A DNA stretch of 64,000 nucleotides. It comes from CAVWXT01 sp963759115. GTDB taxonomy: Bacteria > Planctomycetota > Planctomycetia > Pirellulales > Thermoguttaceae. Position 1 is the first letter of the stretch; each line of letters opens with the position of its first letter. The translations under genes were made by a program, and so were the position numbers. Positions 17,622 to 27,114 of the stretch are shown piece after piece. Location: positions 1,550,001-1,614,000 of the forward strand of contig CAVWXT010000005.1 in NCBI GenBank assembly GCA_963759115.1. The letters are read 5' to 3'. The notes below the pieces were generated by a model. It saw nothing but the letters and a program-made list of their open reading frames with translations. It was not told where the DNA came from and did no database searches.

Positions 17622-18806
17622 ATGAAGTGCTCTCGCGTTGCCTTGTTCCTGATGCTGACGGCTCTGGGCCGGGCGACGATGGCTCTGGCAGCCAACGACG
17701 CCACGACAGACCTTCCTGCCAAGACGGCGTTGCCGCCCGCGTCTTGCTTGGACGTCTCGCAGCAGGCAGACGTGTTCGCGAGCGCTATGGACTGGCGCGA
17801 TGGTGAATTGGCCACGGAGGCCGACATTGACGGTCTCGATGGTGTAGCCGAGGGCCAGGCTGCCGACAAAGAAGAAGATGTGGCCCGGACGCAGGACAAT
17901 TCGATTGATTCCGATTACGACCACTATTACGGCAGTGACGCTTACAGGGCCGCAGCCGTGGGGGTCCATGACGAAGAGGAGAGCGAAGAGCAGGCTCTCG
18001 CGGCTCCAGTCGATGGGCCGGTGGACACCGCCATCGCTGACGACGCCGGTATGTCAACCACCTCCGAGCAGACTGCTGTCGGAAGCGAATCCGATCAGAC
18101 GGACGCCACCGAGCAACCAAACTCCGACGATGCCCGCGAGGTTGACGACGCCGAGCAAGTCAACGTCGAAGGCAAGGCCGACGATTACATTACTGCGCCG
18201 CAAGCCGCTGCCGCGGTCAACCCCGATGAGTCGAACACCGCCGATCAATTCGTGTCGGGCGACGCCGGCAAGTCCAACGACGCTGAGCGCGGCAACGCCA
18301 AGGATGCCCTCGCCGGAACGAGCAGCACTGAACAGTCGAGGTCCGATGGCAGCGCAGGCGAGATCCGCACGTTCGGACAATCCAACGTTGAGAACGACGA
18401 TTCGGAATCCGACATGGGCGAGGAACTCAACCGCGACGGTGACGCCGACCCGTCTGACTCTGCCGAGCAACCCAGCGTTGAAGGCAGCGCCCTCGAGACG
18501 GACGCCCCGATGAGGTCCGACTCCGAAAGTGATGCCGGTGAACCCAGTGCGAGCGAACGATCCGACGTCGAAGACAGTCGTGATGAGCCGAACGCCGCGG
18601 AACAACCGGACGCCAAAGCCCAGGCCGGTGAAATGTGGGAGTACCTGACCAGTTGTACAGGTTTGCCGACAGACGAGTTGTCCGGGGCCTTCCGAAGCGT
18701 CTCGCGGCAAATCCGCCGGATCGATTGGAATGCCCTTTTGGGAGGGGTTCACGTGGAGTGCCTGTTTCAGCAAGTGGAGCCGGGAGTGGAGGATGCTCAG
18801 CGTTGA
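17622..18806 (+). CDS. secreted acidic protein with degenerate 15-residue tandem repeats
   Basis: A 394-residue protein with a clear signal peptide (MKCSRVALFLMLTALGRATMALA) and GGGAGGAA before ATG 17622. The mature chain is very rich in Asp, Glu, Ala and Ser. From about residue 164 to 337 it consists of imperfect units of 14-16 residues that often start Glu-Gln or Asp-Gln (EQPSVEGSALETDAP, ERSDVEDSRDEPNAA). The C-terminal 55 residues differ: they look folded and contain two Cys (SCTGLP and VECLF). No catalytic motif is seen. A role as an acidic, perhaps Ca2+-binding, cell-surface or spacer protein is inferred from composition only. Confidence 0.75.
   Translation: MKCSRVALFLMLTALGRATMALAANDATTDLPAKTALPPASCLDVSQQADVFASAMDWRDGELATEADIDGLDGVAEGQAADKEEDVARTQDNSIDSDYDHYYGSDAYRAAAVGVHDEEESEEQALAAPVDGPVDTAIADDAGMSTTSEQTAVGSESDQTDATEQPNSDDAREVDDAEQVNVEGKADDYITAPQAAAAVNPDESNTADQFVSGDAGKSNDAERGNAKDALAGTSSTEQSRSDGSAGEIRTFGQSNVENDDSESDMGEELNRDGDADPSDSAEQPSVEGSALETDAPMRSDSESDAGEPSASERSDVEDSRDEPNAAEQPDAKAQAGEMWEYLTSCTGLPTDELSGAFRSVSRQIRRIDWNALLGGVHVECLFQQVEPGVEDAQR
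18111..18633 (+). repeat. degenerate tandem repeat, about 45-bp period, within the acidic protein gene
   Basis: About eleven coding units of 42-48 bases encode the Glu/Asp-Gln-led 14-16-residue repeat. DNA identity between units is low while residue pattern is kept, so the array is old and selected at protein level. Confidence 0.65.
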
Positions 18807-18810
18807 TGGG

Positions 18811-18902
18811 GTTCAGCGAAAACTCGCTGAACGTAGGGGCGGCATCTAAATGCTTGTCTGCGAACGACTTATGGCCCGGCGGCCGCAAAGTGGCCCCGGG
18901 CC
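18811..18902 (+). terminator. two hairpins after the acidic-repeat gene; second is terminator-like
   Basis: The first hairpin (18811-18832) is GTTCAGCGA/TCGCTGAAC with a four-base loop. The second (18873-18902) pairs GGCCCGGCGGCC with GGCCCCGGGCC and is followed by CTTTCTCGTTTC, a weak T-rich tail. Together they probably end the transcript of the gene finishing at 18806. Confidence 0.55.
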
Positions 18903-19153
18903 TTTCTCGTTTCGGAGGGGGGGTATCATCACTCCACCGTGTTCGGGCCGTTCGCGATGCGGCGATCACCTTGCAGGGGACCCGCTCGAGGAAGGTGTTT
19001 TTTGATTGGCAAATCCCTCCTCTGTTGGCTAGAATAGTGCTAGGTGCCCCTAGTCTTTGCGGGAATTAGGTAATTTTGCGTGCCGAGGAAGCCGCTTCGG
19101 AACGCGGTGTAGTCCAGGCTCGCGCCTTATTGGTTCGCCGGAGATGCCAAACC
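18903..19153 (+). other. spacer before the VWA/STN gene
   Basis: With the hairpins just upstream this is a gene-free stretch of about 350 bases. No coding potential is supported. It should contain the promoter of the gene at 19154; an AT-richer patch (TTTTTTGATTGGC, then TAGAATAG) near 19000-19040 is the likeliest place, but spacing of hexamers is poor. Confidence 0.35.
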
Positions 19154-22100
19154 ATGCTTAAGAGAAATTTCGTCCGATGGGCCGTCTTGCCGCTGGCGAT
19201 GATCGCCGCAGTTGGGTTGATCAATCAACTTGTCATGGGGGCGGGCCCGAGTTCCGTTTCCGCCCACATGGATACGTTCACCAGCCCGGACGGGGTCACC
19301 GATTTCGCCTTGAGCTTGAAGCTGGGCGAGACCGCGTCCGCGGGCCCGCACGACGTGGTCATTCTGTTCAACACGTCGGCGGGTCAGACGGGCGATTTCC
19401 GCACCAAGGCAATCGAGACGCTCAAGGGTGTCCTGGCTGGCCTGCCCGCCGGTGATCGGGTTCATCTGCTGGCAGTCGATCTCAATGCCGTTCCCCTGAC
19501 GAAGACCTTTGTGGCGCCCAACAGTAAAGAGATGGCCGATGCCTTGGCGGCGCTCGATGCCCGTGCTCCGCTTGGCGCTGCCGACATGGAGAAAGCCATC
19601 AACGCGGTGGCCGGCAGTTTTGCGGCGGACGCGAAGAATGCGCGGCGCCGCCGTGTACATTGGCGACGGCCGCAGCGCCGCCAATCTCTTGGACCTGGAA
19701 ACGTTCCGAAGCCTGGCCGGCAAGTTGGCCGGCGCACATCCCTTTGAACTCCTATATTCTCGGAGCCCGAGTGGACATGCAGTTGCCCGGCGCGTTGGCG
19801 GTTCAGTCGGGCGGCACAATGATTGCGGATAACGAGGCGCTCAACGGCGACGAGGCCGGACGCCGGTTGGCGGCGGCCGCCAGCGCGCCCGTTCTCTGGC
19901 CAACGACGGTCGCTTGGCCGGCAGAAATGGCCGAGGTCTTGCCGAAGCAGACACCGCCCTTGCGCGGCGATCGCGAGACCGTGTTGATCGGCACCCTGAA
20001 AGGCAAGGCGCCGTCGAACGTCGAGGTGACCGTCGAGAGCGCGGCGGGACCGCAGAAGCTGGCCTTTGCCATTCCGCCCAGCACCTCCGACGAGAACAAC
20101 AGCTATCTGGTCAAGCTGATCGAGCAGGCGCGGACCGACGGTGGAGTTACCCTGCCGCTGGTCGGCTCGGCCAGTCTTGCCGAAGCGCGACAGGAGATCA
20201 ACGCGGGCGTACACAACCTGGTTCGCCTGGCCCGCGAGGCCCTCTCAGCCGGGAACGTCGCCGGCGCAGAACGGCTGGCGGGCGAGGCCCTGCGCGGCGA
20301 TCCGAACGACAGCGAAGCGCTGGATCTCAAGGCGGTGCTGGCAAAGCGCCCATTGGGCGGCGCTCCGGCGGTTGCTGCCGCGCCCGTGGCCGGCGGCGCG
20401 GCCGCCAAGGCGCGCGCAGCGCGCCGGGCAACGACCCGCCGGCGCCCGGCGGCGCCACGGACTTGAACCTTGTTGGTCCCGCGGGCGAACCACCCGCAGG
20501 CGCCCTGGCCGAGAGCTTCCAGCGCGACCGGAGAATTATCGCCCAGATAATTAACGCCGAAGTGCAAAACACACTCAACAGGGCGCGATCCCCGATGAGC
20601 ACGGAGCCGGACGCGGCGACGCAGGAATTGAAGCTCACCTTGGAGAAGGTTCGGCAGACGGCCGAGTTGAATCCCGACGTGCGCGACCAGTTGGTCGACG
20701 TGCTGCAGTCGGCGTTGCGCCAGGCGGCGAAGCGAAAGATTGAAGTTGACGCCGCCCATCAGCAACAGTTGGAAAACGCGGCCGCTGCTCAGGAACGGCT
20801 GGTGGTCACGGAGAATTTGCTCCGGAATCAGCAGAAGGTGCAGCAATTGATGCAGCGGTTCAATTCCCTGATGAACGAAGGGCGATACGTTCTGGCCGAA
20901 GAAGCCGCCGCCGTCGAGGCGAAGAAGCTCGTACCGGATTCGCCCGTTCCCCGCTTGGCGGAATTGGAGGCGCGACAGGTGGGCTACTATGTGGATTTCA
21001 TGAAATTGCGCGATCAGCGGTGGAAGGGTGTTGTCGACGTGTTGTACCAAGTCGAGAGGGCGCACATCCCCTTCTCCGACAACCCGCCGATTGTCTATCC
21101 CGACGCCGAGACGTGGCAAGCGCTCACGGCCCGGCGCAAGGAGAAATGGAGCTCCGTCGATTTGGCCAATCCCAAGCCGGCTGAGAGGAAAATCCGCGAG
21201 GAATTGAAGAAGCCGACGCAGATGGAGTTCATCGAGATGCCGCTGAGCGACGTCATCGACTACTTGAAGGACTACCACGGGATTGAAATCCAGCTCGACA
21301 AGAAGGCATTGGACGACGTGGGCATCGGCTCGGACACGCCGATCACGAAGAACCTCAAGGGCATTTCACTGCGGTCCGCACTGCGATTGCTGCTCAAAGA
21401 GCATAGCCTGACCTATGTGATTGAGAATGAAATGCTGCTGATCACGACGCCCGAAGAGGCCGACAACCGACTGGTTACCAAGGTCTATCCGGTGGCCGAC
21501 CTGGTCATTCCCGTGACGAGTAACATGATGGGCGGCATGGGCGGCGGAATGATGGGCGGCATGGGCGGCGGAATGATGGGCGGCATGGGCGGCGGAATGA
21601 TGGGCGGCATGGGCGGCGGAATGATGGGTGGCATGGGTGGAGGCATGGGTGGAGGAATGATGGGTGGCATGGGCGGCGGTATGGGCATGTTCAATCTACC
21701 CCGCGATCTGCTGCCGAAGGTGCCGCCCGGAGGTTTCCAAGCCTTCGCCGTCCAGGACAACCTCGAGGCAACTCCTAAGGCCGCGGCCCCCGTCGCCGCC
21801 AAGTCGGCTTTGCCTGCCGCCGCGGAGGCCCCCGCCACGATCGACAACCGGCCGGCAAAGATCCAGATCGACATGAAGGAAGGCGCGAAGCCGGAGACCG
21901 TCTGGAACGAGTATTTCGCAAAGAACCAACCGCAACCGGCGGCCGTTCGCGACGCCGTCCGTCGGTTGATGAACGAGCGGAAGTTCGATCAGGTCATCGC
22001 GCTGATCAACGCCGCTCTTCGGCAGCACCAAGCACAGCCCTGGATGTATGAGGCGTTGGCTTTGGCGTTGGATGCCGCGGGCCGCCCGAAGGAGGACGTG

Positions 22101-23282
22101 GAGCGGGCGGTGATGTCCGCCGTCGATTTCGTCGACAACACGGCTGACCTGATGTACATCGGGGCGTACCTCGCCCAGATCGGGCTGAACCAGCGGGCTT
22201 TGCAGGTCTACCGCCAAGCCGCCGCAATTGATCCCGTTCGGCCCGAGCCCTACATGTTGGGGTTGCGGGCGGCCAGGGCCCTGGACGATCTGAACGGATT
22301 GAAGTGGGCAAGCCTCGGCATTCTTGGCCAGGCCTGGCCCAAGGAACAAGCCCACGTCTGGCAGGCAGGAGTTGGCGTGGCCAACGAAGTGCTCGCCAGG
22401 CTCAAGTCCGAGAATCGAACGAAGGAAGCGGATGCCTTCAAGGCCGCGTTGGACGAGGCCGTCCAACGTGACTGCGCGGTAATTGTCAAGTGGACGGGCG
22501 ATGCCGACTTTGACCTGCTCGTCGAGGAGCCCAGCGGCACGGTGTGCTCGTTGCGAAGTCCGCGGACTACCGCTGGCGGCATCATGGTCGGTGATCTCGT
22601 CTCGCAGGCCGGCGGCGACAGCTTCGGCGGCCACAGTGAAGCCTATGTCTGCCCGAAGGGATTTGACGGCAGCTACCAAGTGCTGGTGCGCCGGGTGTGG
22701 GGCAATGCCACTGCGGGACGGGTGAACGTGACGGTGGGCACGCACTACCTCGGTTCGAATGCGTTTGAAATGAGCAAGTGGATTCCGTTGGAAAAGGACC
22801 AGGTCCTCGTGACATTTGATCTCAAGGACGGTCGCCGCAAGGAGCCGCTCCGCGACCAGCAAGTGGCGAATGCCGCCATCGGCCAACTGGCGATGAACCG
22901 GCAGATTCTGGCTCAACAGATCGCGGCCGCCATTGATCCGGGAACGCTGCAAAGCCTGGCGGTGTCGCGGTCTATGGATGCCAGCGTGAACGGCGGTGTC
23001 GGCAGATTTCCCTTTGCCATCGGTGGCGCCGTGGGCTACCAGCCAGTGATTACGGTCCTCCCCGAGGGCGCCATGTTGGAGGCCCAGGCCGTGATCTCCG
23101 CCGACCGCCGGTACGTCCGCATCACCCCTATGCCGTTCTTCTCCGGGGTGTCGCAGGTCAACACGTTCAATATGGCAACGGGCGCGAGTGGCACGACTTC
23201 AGGCGGCACGGGCAACCAAGGCTACAGCGGCTCCAGCTTCGGCAGTTCCGGCACCAGCGGAATCGGCAGCAGCGGCTTCTGA
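19154..23282 (+). CDS. large exported VWA-like / STN-like / Met-Gly-rich / TPR-like protein, three frameshifts
   Basis: Starting at ATG 19154 (MLKRNFVRWAVLPLAMIAAVG, signal anchor), the reading frame must be repaired near 19640, 19740 and 20440, giving about 1375 residues. Order: a von Willebrand A-like fold (DVVILFNTSAGQTGDFRTKAIETL, MIDAS residues degenerate); a helical linker; a long coiled-coil stretch (about residues 440-650); an STN/secretin-like short domain (MEFIEMPLSDVIDYLKDYHGIEIQLDKKAL...LTYVIENEMLLITT). Then come a Met-Gly-rich tract, a TPR-like helical region (ALQVYRQAAAIDPVRPEPYM), a beta-rich domain with WTGDADFDLLVEEPSGTVCS and a Gly/Ser-rich tail. Likely an envelope scaffold protein; function unknown. 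Confidence 0.78.
21525..21680 (+). repeat. 24-bp tandem repeat encoding MMGGMGGG units
   Basis: Six full eight-residue units (MMGGMGGG) with one extra GlyMet tetrad, 156 bases in all. The first four units are nearly identical in DNA and the last two drift in Gly codon use, a pattern of recent slippage-type expansion. It sits between the STN-like domain and the TPR-like region and likely forms a flexible or metal-binding Met-rich linker. Confidence 0.85.
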
Positions 23283-23307
23283 GTTACCGCAATGCGTTGC
23301 GATCACG

Positions 23308-23349
23308 GCCCTCGTTGGCGTGGCAGTTGTCTGTCACGCCAACGAGGGC
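23308..23349. terminator. bidirectional hairpin terminator between the VWA/STN gene and tsaD
   Basis: A perfect 15-bp stem (GCCCTCGTTGGCGTG and its complement) with a 12-base loop lies 25 bases after the rightward gene's stop and overlaps the last codons of tsaD on the other strand. It is followed by GTTCTTATT on the + side. It probably stops both convergent transcripts. Confidence 0.75.
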
Positions 23350-24367
23350 GTTCTTATTACGCCGGGGAAGACATCGAGATCAAGCTTCTCGACGAGCCCG
23401 GCCTTCCAACGCTCGACGGCGATTGCGCCCATGACGGCGTTGTCGGTGCAGAGCCGCAGGGGGGCAATGTGCAGATCGACCTTCAGGCGGGCGGCCGCCG
23501 CCTGCAATCGCTGGCGGAGCCGGGAGTTGGCGGCCACGCCGCCGCCGACGCACAAGATCCGCAGGCCCGTCCGCTGCAACGCCGTCGCTGCCTTGCCGAC
23601 CAGGCAATCGACCACGGCCTCCTGGAAACTGGCGGCCACGTCGGCCACCTGCTGGCCACTCAGGTGGACGCTGGCCGGGTCGGGCCGGCTGGGCCCGGCG
23701 ATCGTGTAACGCACGGCCGTCTTCAGTCCGCTGAAACTGAAATCCAAACGGTCATGGTCGTGAAGGAACGTGCGGGGGAATGTGTACGCGCGGGGTTGCC
23801 GTTTGCAGCGGTGCGCTCGATCGCGGGCCCGCCCGGATACGGAAGCCCCAACATGGCGGCCACCTTGTCGAAGGCCTCGCCCGCCGCATCGTCAATGGTC
23901 CCTCCCAAGAACTCGAAGTCCAGCGGGCCGCGACATCGGTACAAGCTGCTATGGCCGCCGCTGACGATCAGGCCCACGCATGGAAACACGTCGCAGCCGG
24001 CGGCCAGACGGCAGGCGTACACGTGCGCCTGCAGGTGATTGACGGCGATCAGCGGCACTTGGCGAGCGAGGCAGATTGCCTTGGCGGCCGCCAGTCCCAC
24101 CAAGAGCGAGCCGGCCAGCCCCGGCGTGTTTGCCACGGCCACGGCGTCGATGTCCCGTAGCGAAAGCCGGGCCTGGCGGAGGGCCTCGTCAACCACCGGC
24201 AGGATCTGCTCTACGTGCGCCCGGGCGGCGATCTCCGGCACTACGCCGCCAAAGCGGCGGTGCAGATCGTCTTGCGAGGCCACCACGGAAGCGAGTACCT
24301 CCCGCTGGTCCGTCACGATGGCCGCCGCCGTCTCGTCGCAGGTGGTTTCCAGAGTGAGAATATTCAC
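23334..24367 (-). CDS. tsaD: tRNA N6-adenosine threonylcarbamoyltransferase TsaD, single frameshift
   Basis: GTG start at 24367 (MNILTLETTCDETAAAIV, the invariant opening of TsaD/Kae1). HLQAH within VNHLQAHVYA supplies the metal-binding histidines, with IVSGGHSSLY, FLGGTIDDAAGEAFDKVA, DFSFSGLKTAV, GGGVAANSRLR and CTDNAVMGA. A one-base loss in the GGGG run at 23792-23795 breaks the frame; with five G the sequence reads GNPRAYTFPRTFLHDHDRLDFSFSGLKTAV and the protein is 344 residues, the normal length. TsaD makes the universal t6A modification at A37 of ANN-decoding tRNAs and is essential in most bacteria, so a read error is more likely than loss. Its GTG overlaps the TGA of the protease gene upstream (GTGA), implying translational coupling. 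Confidence 0.93.
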
Positions 24368-25725
24368 CGCGCCTTCGCCAGTTCCGTGTCCAGGTACTTG
24401 AGGGCCGCCTGCAACTGGCGATCTACCAAAGCCGATTCAGCACCCTTGGCCGGCTCGGTGGCCTTCGTCGTGGAATCTTCGCCGGCCGGCCGTTGCAGAA
24501 CGTCGCGGACGCGGCGGTCCTCGAATAGCGCGAGCATTTCGCGGTCACCGAGCTTGAACTCGAAACCCTTGTCCGGCACGACGCCCCACTCGTCGCTTTC
24601 CTTGGCATTGGGAAAACGGTGAATGTTCTTGCCGCTGGGGCGAAGATAGCTGGAGGTGGTGAGCTTCAACGCGCTCCGGCCGTTCTCCAACTCGATCACG
24701 TTCTGCACGCTGCCCTTGCCCCAGGTCCGTTCACCGACCACCACCGCCCGCTTGTGGTCTTGCAGGCAGGCGGCGACGATCTCGCTGGCACTGGCGGTAT
24801 AGCGGTTGACCAGCACGACCACGGGAAAGCCCTCGAAGGTGCCTTCCTTGTGGGCGTCCCACGCCCGCTCGGGGCTATTGCGGCCCTGGGTGCTGACAAT
24901 CCGGCCCTCCGAAACGAACAAGTCACTGACTTCGATGGCCGAATTGAGCAGTCCGCCCGGATTGAATCGCAAGTCCAGGATCAAGCCCCGCAACTGCTCC
25001 GCCTGAAGCTGGGTCAAGACCTGCTGCAGCCGCGCGGCCGTGTCGCGGCTGAACGCCGTCAACCGCACGTAGCCGACGTGCTGTTTCGCGTCGAACATAA
25101 ACTCCCAACTGCCGTCGGCCTTGCGACGGTCGCCGAGCACCGTATCGACGTGGATTTTCTCCCGCTTCAGCGTGATCTTCTCCTTGGCTTCCTTGTGCGG
25201 ATGCGCCACGGTCACTGTCACCGTGGTCCCTTCGTTGCCCTTCAGCTTCCCCACGGCCTCGCTTAGCGTAAGGCTATCGGTGCTCTTGCCGTCGATCTCC
25301 AGAATGCGGTCGCCGGCCGAGATTCCCGCACGGTAGGCGGGCGTGCCGTAGATCGGGCTGAGAATGCGCAGTTGGCCCTCCTCTTCGGCGATCTGAATCC
25401 CGATGCCTCCGAACTCGCTCTCCACGCTGGTGCGAAAACGCGCCAGTTCTTCCGGTCCAATGTAGTTCGAATAGGGATCGAGCTTGCTCAGTGCCCCGCG
25501 GATCGCCGCCTCGATCAAGTCCCGCCGATTGACTTCGGTGACGTAGTTCCGCTCGACCTCGTCGATCGTGTCGACGAGACTCCTATACAGATCGTAGTCG
25601 CTCTCCTTCGCCGTTTGGGCGGCGCCCTGCGGAGGCTTTGCGGCGGGCTCCGGCGCGGCGGCATTGGCCGCCGACGTGCAGCAAAATAGGATCAACCACA
25701 AGAGATGACGAACGCTTCGCCTCAT
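24364..25725 (-). CDS. C-terminal processing peptidase (S41 family, CtpA-like)
   Basis: A 453-residue intact protein with a signal peptide (HLLWLILFCCTSAANA). A short helical region is followed by a PDZ domain (about 95-180: FGGIGIQIAEEEGQLRILSP, AYRAGISAGDRILEIDGKST). The S41 catalytic domain has LRGLILDLRFNPGGLLNSAIEVSDLF, the nucleophile Ser in VLVNRYTASASEIVAAC and the general base Lys in GERTWGKGSVQ. It trims or degrades envelope proteins in the periplasm. It is the first gene of a two-gene unit with tsaD, joined by a GTGA stop/start overlap. Confidence 0.95.
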   Translation of the reverse strand: MRRSVRHLLWLILFCCTSAANAAAPEPAAKPPQGAAQTAKESDYDLYRSLVDTIDEVERNYVTEVNRRDLIEAAIRGALSKLDPYSNYIGPEELARFRTSVESEFGGIGIQIAEEEGQLRILSPIYGTPAYRAGISAGDRILEIDGKSTDSLTLSEAVGKLKGNEGTTVTVTVAHPHKEAKEKITLKREKIHVDTVLGDRRKADGSWEFMFDAKQHVGYVRLTAFSRDTAARLQQVLTQLQAEQLRGLILDLRFNPGGLLNSAIEVSDLFVSEGRIVSTQGRNSPERAWDAHKEGTFEGFPVVVLVNRYTASASEIVAACLQDHKRAVVVGERTWGKGSVQNVIELENGRSALKLTTSSYLRPSGKNIHRFPNAKESDEWGVVPDKGFEFKLGDREMLALFEDRRVRDVLQRPAGEDSTTKATEPAKGAESALVDRQLQAALKYLDTELAKAR

Positions 25726-25803
25726 AAGAATCTGCTCCGGCTACGAGAGTCTGGCCGCTGAAGTATAGGAGCCGGCGCCCGTCCGAGCAAGGTTTCGGCC
25801 CCA

Positions 25804-26444
25804 CTACAGATGAACGTGATGCACCCAGGCGGGCGGGACGTTGAGCCACACGGCGTCACGGCGGACCTCGCGGCCGTCGAGCACGGCGTGCAGGGCTTGC
25901 CCGACTCCCCGCAACCTGGCCCGTTCCGCCCGGCCGCTAACGATCGCCCGGGCCGGACGCACCGCAATGTACTCGAAGAAGGAGAGCGTTCCGCCCGGCG
26001 CCAGCAACTCCGTAAGCGCCGCCAGAATGCCCTGCACGCCGGCCACGGAAAAGTTATTCAGCGGCAACCCCGAGACGATCACCTGGTAGCCCTGATCGCG
26101 CGGCAATTCTTCCACTGGGCAGTGCAACACGCGGGCGCGGTGGGAAACCGCCTGGAATGCCGGCTCGGTCTGAAATCGCCCCTCCAGCTTCCGCACAAAG
26201 GCCTCATTGAGTTCGACAAGGTCGAGCTGGTCTGAGGGGCCCATGCGGTCGATGATCCGCCCGGTGACGGCGCCCGTACCGGGACCAACTTCGAGAATTT
26301 TCCGGGCATCGGCAGCCGCTGGCCGACGAAGCGTGCCAGCGCGGCCGCCAAATATCGCCCGCTGGGCAGAATGGCCCCCGTCGTGTGGAAATTCCGCACG
26401 AACTCTCGAAAGAACAGCACATTTTCGGCAATTCGACGGCGCAT
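25804..26444 (-). CDS. SAM-dependent methyltransferase, PmtA (phospholipid N-methyltransferase)-like, single frameshift
   Basis: About 213 residues after repair of one missing base near 26310. The N-terminal part (RIAENVLFFREFVRNFHTTGAILPSGRYLAAALARFV) matches the opening of PmtA-type enzymes. The SAM motif I is intact across the repaired join (KILEVGPGTGAVTGRII), followed by DLVELNEAFVRKL, VIVSGLPLNNF and GTLSFFEYI. PmtA methylates phosphatidylethanolamine towards phosphatidylcholine, and relatives act on rRNA or other lipids. The start could be ATG 26444 or ATG 26465; neither has a strong ribosome site, and both sit at the end of the upstream gene, so coupling is likely. Confidence 0.75.
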
Positions 26445-26454
26445 CACGCGGATT

Positions 26455-26880
26455 CTACCGCGCATCCGTCGACGACGCTATCCGGTCTGGCAGAATCGCG
26501 CCCGCGGGAATGGTGGGCTGCGACGAGGCCGCCGCCACCGGCGGGGTCCGGTGCAACGCTGTTCGCGGCGACCCGTTCGAGGCAACTTGGGCGGAACGCT
26601 TGGCAGCGGATGGCATGGGCGGCGACACCCGCTCCATCGCCCGCTTCAACCCCTCGTATTCCTCGGGCTTGAGAATGGTCTTGGCATGGGCAAGGATGGA
26701 ATAACGCTCGGCGGGACTGATGTGGCCGTCAGCCATGGCAACACAGACCTCGTCGCGCAATCCCTGTCGGGCGGTCAAGGCTGCCAGGCGGCCCGGTTCC
26801 CCCGCCGGCGCCCATTGCGGACCGCTGGCAAGGATTGTCATCAGCACCGCCGCAACGCCCATTGGCAATCGGATTCGCAC
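26455..26880 (-). CDS. small secreted hypothetical protein
   Basis: A 141-residue protein with a GTG start at 26880, supported by GGGGGTG upstream. A signal peptide (LPMGVAAVLMTILASGPQWAPA) is followed by a helical stretch with DEVCVAMADGHISPAERYSILAHAKTIL. ADGHISPAE resembles an EF-hand-type acidic loop, though too degenerate to assert calcium binding. The C-terminal half is Ala/Pro/Ser-rich. It abuts the methyltransferase gene (11-base gap or overlap depending on start). No function proposed. Confidence 0.6.
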   Translation of the reverse strand: MRIRLPMGVAAVLMTILASGPQWAPAGEPGRLAALTARQGLRDEVCVAMADGHISPAERYSILAHAKTILKPEEYEGLKRAMERVSPPMPSAAKRSAQVASNGSPRTALHRTPPVAAASSQPTIPAGAILPDRIASSTDAR

Positions 26881-27114
26881 GGCACACCCCCTTCAGACAG
26901 GACCGCTATGATCGACAAATCTAGAAGTGTCATCGGAACCGGTTTTCCCGGAACTTGATGCACAGAGCGCGCAGGCGGAAGAGTTTATCACTGCGACGGC
27001 AACAGAACCGGCATAAGCGGCATGAATTACCAAGATGCCCCAAATTCACAATTTGCCAGACGCCGCGCCCGCGATGGACGCGGAGAGGCTGTGAATCTTT
27101 GCAGGAAGCCGCTG

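Noticed and set aside
21525..21680. Repeat array mistaken for CRISPR
   Set aside because: The 24-bp units are contiguous, in frame and encode MMGGMGGG; there are no spacers.
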